A DNA stretch of 64,000 nucleotides from Acidovorax delafieldii 2AN. Its GTDB lineage: Bacteria > Pseudomonadota > Gammaproteobacteria > Burkholderiales > Burkholderiaceae_C. The position numbers and the translations under genes were made by a program. Below the pieces are notes generated by a model. It had not been told where the DNA came from, made no database searches, and saw only the letters and a list, made by a program, of their open reading frames with translations. Positions 62,934 through 64,000 of the stretch are shown one piece after another (positions within the stretch are counted from its first letter, which is position 1; the number at the start of each line of letters is the position of its first letter). The stretch lies in NCBI RefSeq assembly GCF_000175235.1, contig NZ_ACQT01000002.1, forward strand, positions 61,993 through 125,992. The letters are read 5' to 3'.

Positions 62934-63986
62934 ATGACCGACCCCAGACGCCAGCTCTCTCGCCGGGTATATCCCCTGCGCGTGCTGGGCATGGGACTGG
63001 GCGGCCTGGTGGTGGGCACCGTGCTGTGGGAGCAGCGGGCAGGCTGGGGCCCATGGGCGTGGATGGCCCTCGTCAGCTTCATCTGGCCCCACGTGGCCTA
63101 CCAGTTCAGCCGCCTGAGCGGTGAACCCTACCGCGCCGAAATCCGCAACCTGCTGCTCGATTCGGCCCTGGTCACGGCGCTGGTGCCGCTGATGCACTTC
63201 AATCTGCTGCCCAGCGTGCTGCTGATCACGCTCACCGTGGTGGACAAGATCACCACCGGCATTCGCGGCCTGTGGCTGCGCTCTCTGCCCGGCATGGCCG
63301 TGGGCATGCTGGCCGGCGGTGCTCTCACGGGTTTCGAGTGGGCGCCCACCACGTCGATGCCGGTGATCATTGCCTGCCTGCCCGTGATGGCCCTGCACAC
63401 CGTCTCGGTCAGCGTGGCCAGCTACCGCCTGATCCGCCAGGTGTCGCGGCAGAACCAGTTGCTCGACGAATTGCGCCGCATTGACGCCCTGACGGGCCTG
63501 TACGGCCGTGGCCACTGGCAAGAACAGGCCGAAGCCGCGCTGCGCCTGCACCACGCCACCGGCGAGCCCGCGTGCCTGGTGATGCTCGACATCGACCATT
63601 TCAAGCAGATCAACGATTTGCACGGCCACACCGTGGGCGACGAAGCCATCCGGGCGCTGGCGCACATCGTGCGCAGCAACGTGCGCACCACCGACTGCGC
63701 CGGGCGCTATGGCGGTGATGAGTTCGCCATCGTGCTGCGCGGCATGCACATGGACAAGGCGCTGGCCGTTGCGCAGCGCATCTGCGAACAGGTGCAGGCG
63801 ATGCGGCTGCACGACATGCCTGAACTGCAATTCACCAGCAGCTTGGGCGTGGCTGCCGCCGACCACCGCCACAGCAGCCTGCGCGCCTGGACCGACGCCG
63901 CCGATGCCGAGCTGTACCAGGCCAAGGCGTCGGGACGCAACCGCGTGTCGGCCACCGACGTGCCGCCCCTCGCGCCCGTGGTGTAA
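62934..63986 (+). CDS. MASE2-domain diguanylate cyclase (DgcC/AdrA-like)
   Basis: 350 residues. An N-terminal MASE2 membrane sensor with about five helices (VLGMGLGGLVVGTVLWEQRA ... VASYRLIRQ) is followed by a GGDEF domain: ELRRIDALTGLYGRGHWQEQ, LVMLDIDHFKQINDLHGH and the active-site RYGGDEFAIV. The motif is intact, so it should produce cyclic di-GMP at the membrane. In enterics DgcC promotes cellulose synthesis. It is the second diguanylate cyclase in the window; no phosphodiesterase is seen. Confidence 0.9.
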   Translation: MTDPRRQLSRRVYPLRVLGMGLGGLVVGTVLWEQRAGWGPWAWMALVSFIWPHVAYQFSRLSGEPYRAEIRNLLLDSALVTALVPLMHFNLLPSVLLITLTVVDKITTGIRGLWLRSLPGMAVGMLAGGALTGFEWAPTTSMPVIIACLPVMALHTVSVSVASYRLIRQVSRQNQLLDELRRIDALTGLYGRGHWQEQAEAALRLHHATGEPACLVMLDIDHFKQINDLHGHTVGDEAIRALAHIVRSNVRTTDCAGRYGGDEFAIVLRGMHMDKALAVAQRICEQVQAMRLHDMPELQFTSSLGVAAADHRHSSLRAWTDAADAELYQAKASGRNRVSATDVPPLAPVV

Positions 63987-64000
63987 AGCCCCCAGGCCGG

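Overview
The window looks like chromosome of a GC-rich betaproteobacterium of the Comamonadaceae (Acidovorax/Variovorax-like). The reasons are the strong GC3 bias, the number of Bug/TctC-type solute-binding proteins, CbpA/CbpM, a MASE2-GGDEF cyclase, and a Comamonadaceae-style palindromic intergenic repeat around AGCGCT. This placement is an inference from gene content, not from a marker gene.

Layout. (1) 1-9156: a MerR-type regulator cut by the window edge diverges from a lipid-modification cluster: FAD oxidoreductase, DUF1365, cyclopropane-synthase-like methyltransferase, chalcone-isomerase-like protein, GPH/MFS transporter, DUF3833 lipoprotein, SDR and SnoaL-like protein. A chemotaxis receptor gene sits in its middle. 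The gene set resembles light/singlet-oxygen-induced membrane-lipid clusters. (2) 9157-10736: sparse DNA with small ORFs, including a 28-residue membrane peptide with a perfect Shine-Dalgarno. (3) 10737-20388: a carboxylate/lactone catabolic cluster with an IclR regulator, four Bug-type binding proteins, two LigI-like amidohydrolases, an RraA-family aldolase, a D-2-hydroxyacid dehydrogenase and an SMP-30 lactonase. (4) 20339-24700: a scrap zone with an unpaired HigA-like antitoxin, a metE 3' fragment, a cobalamin riboswitch before a thioesterase and a GNAT gene, a broken ABC-F gene and a duplicated gene fragment. (5) 24703-40738: an organosulfur island. A tetra-rhodanese gene precedes a tight operon of three paralogous binding proteins, an Ldh2 dehydrogenase, a GlcD-type flavoprotein, an aminotransferase, a complete polar-amino-acid ABC transporter, a cupin thiol dioxygenase and a cystathionine-lyase-family enzyme. 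Convergent to it is an unusual 739-residue fusion of a thiol dioxygenase with four rhodanese domains. (6) 41168-58800: a segment bounded by what look like Tn7-like ends, lying 22 bp from the glmS stop codon (the classic attTn7 position). A second copy of the right end lies at 41022-41166, which suggests two successive insertions. No tns genes are visible. Cargo: decayed genes, an IS3 fragment, three Crp/Fnr-type regulators, a BON lipoprotein, a diguanylate cyclase and a 2903-residue cyclic beta-1,2-glucan synthase. (7) 58823-64000: glmS, an Lrp/AsnC regulator, cbpA-cbpM and a MASE2 diguanylate cyclase.

The genes of region 5 are almost all joined by 4-nt stop/start overlaps, so they are probably made together. 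They plausibly import a sulfur-containing amino acid, split or deaminate it, and handle the thiol/persulfide product. Several genes carry single-base indels in G/C homopolymers (7206-7210, 11449-11455, 43132-43139). These could be real lesions, phase-variable tracts or sequencing errors, and they affect how those genes should be read.
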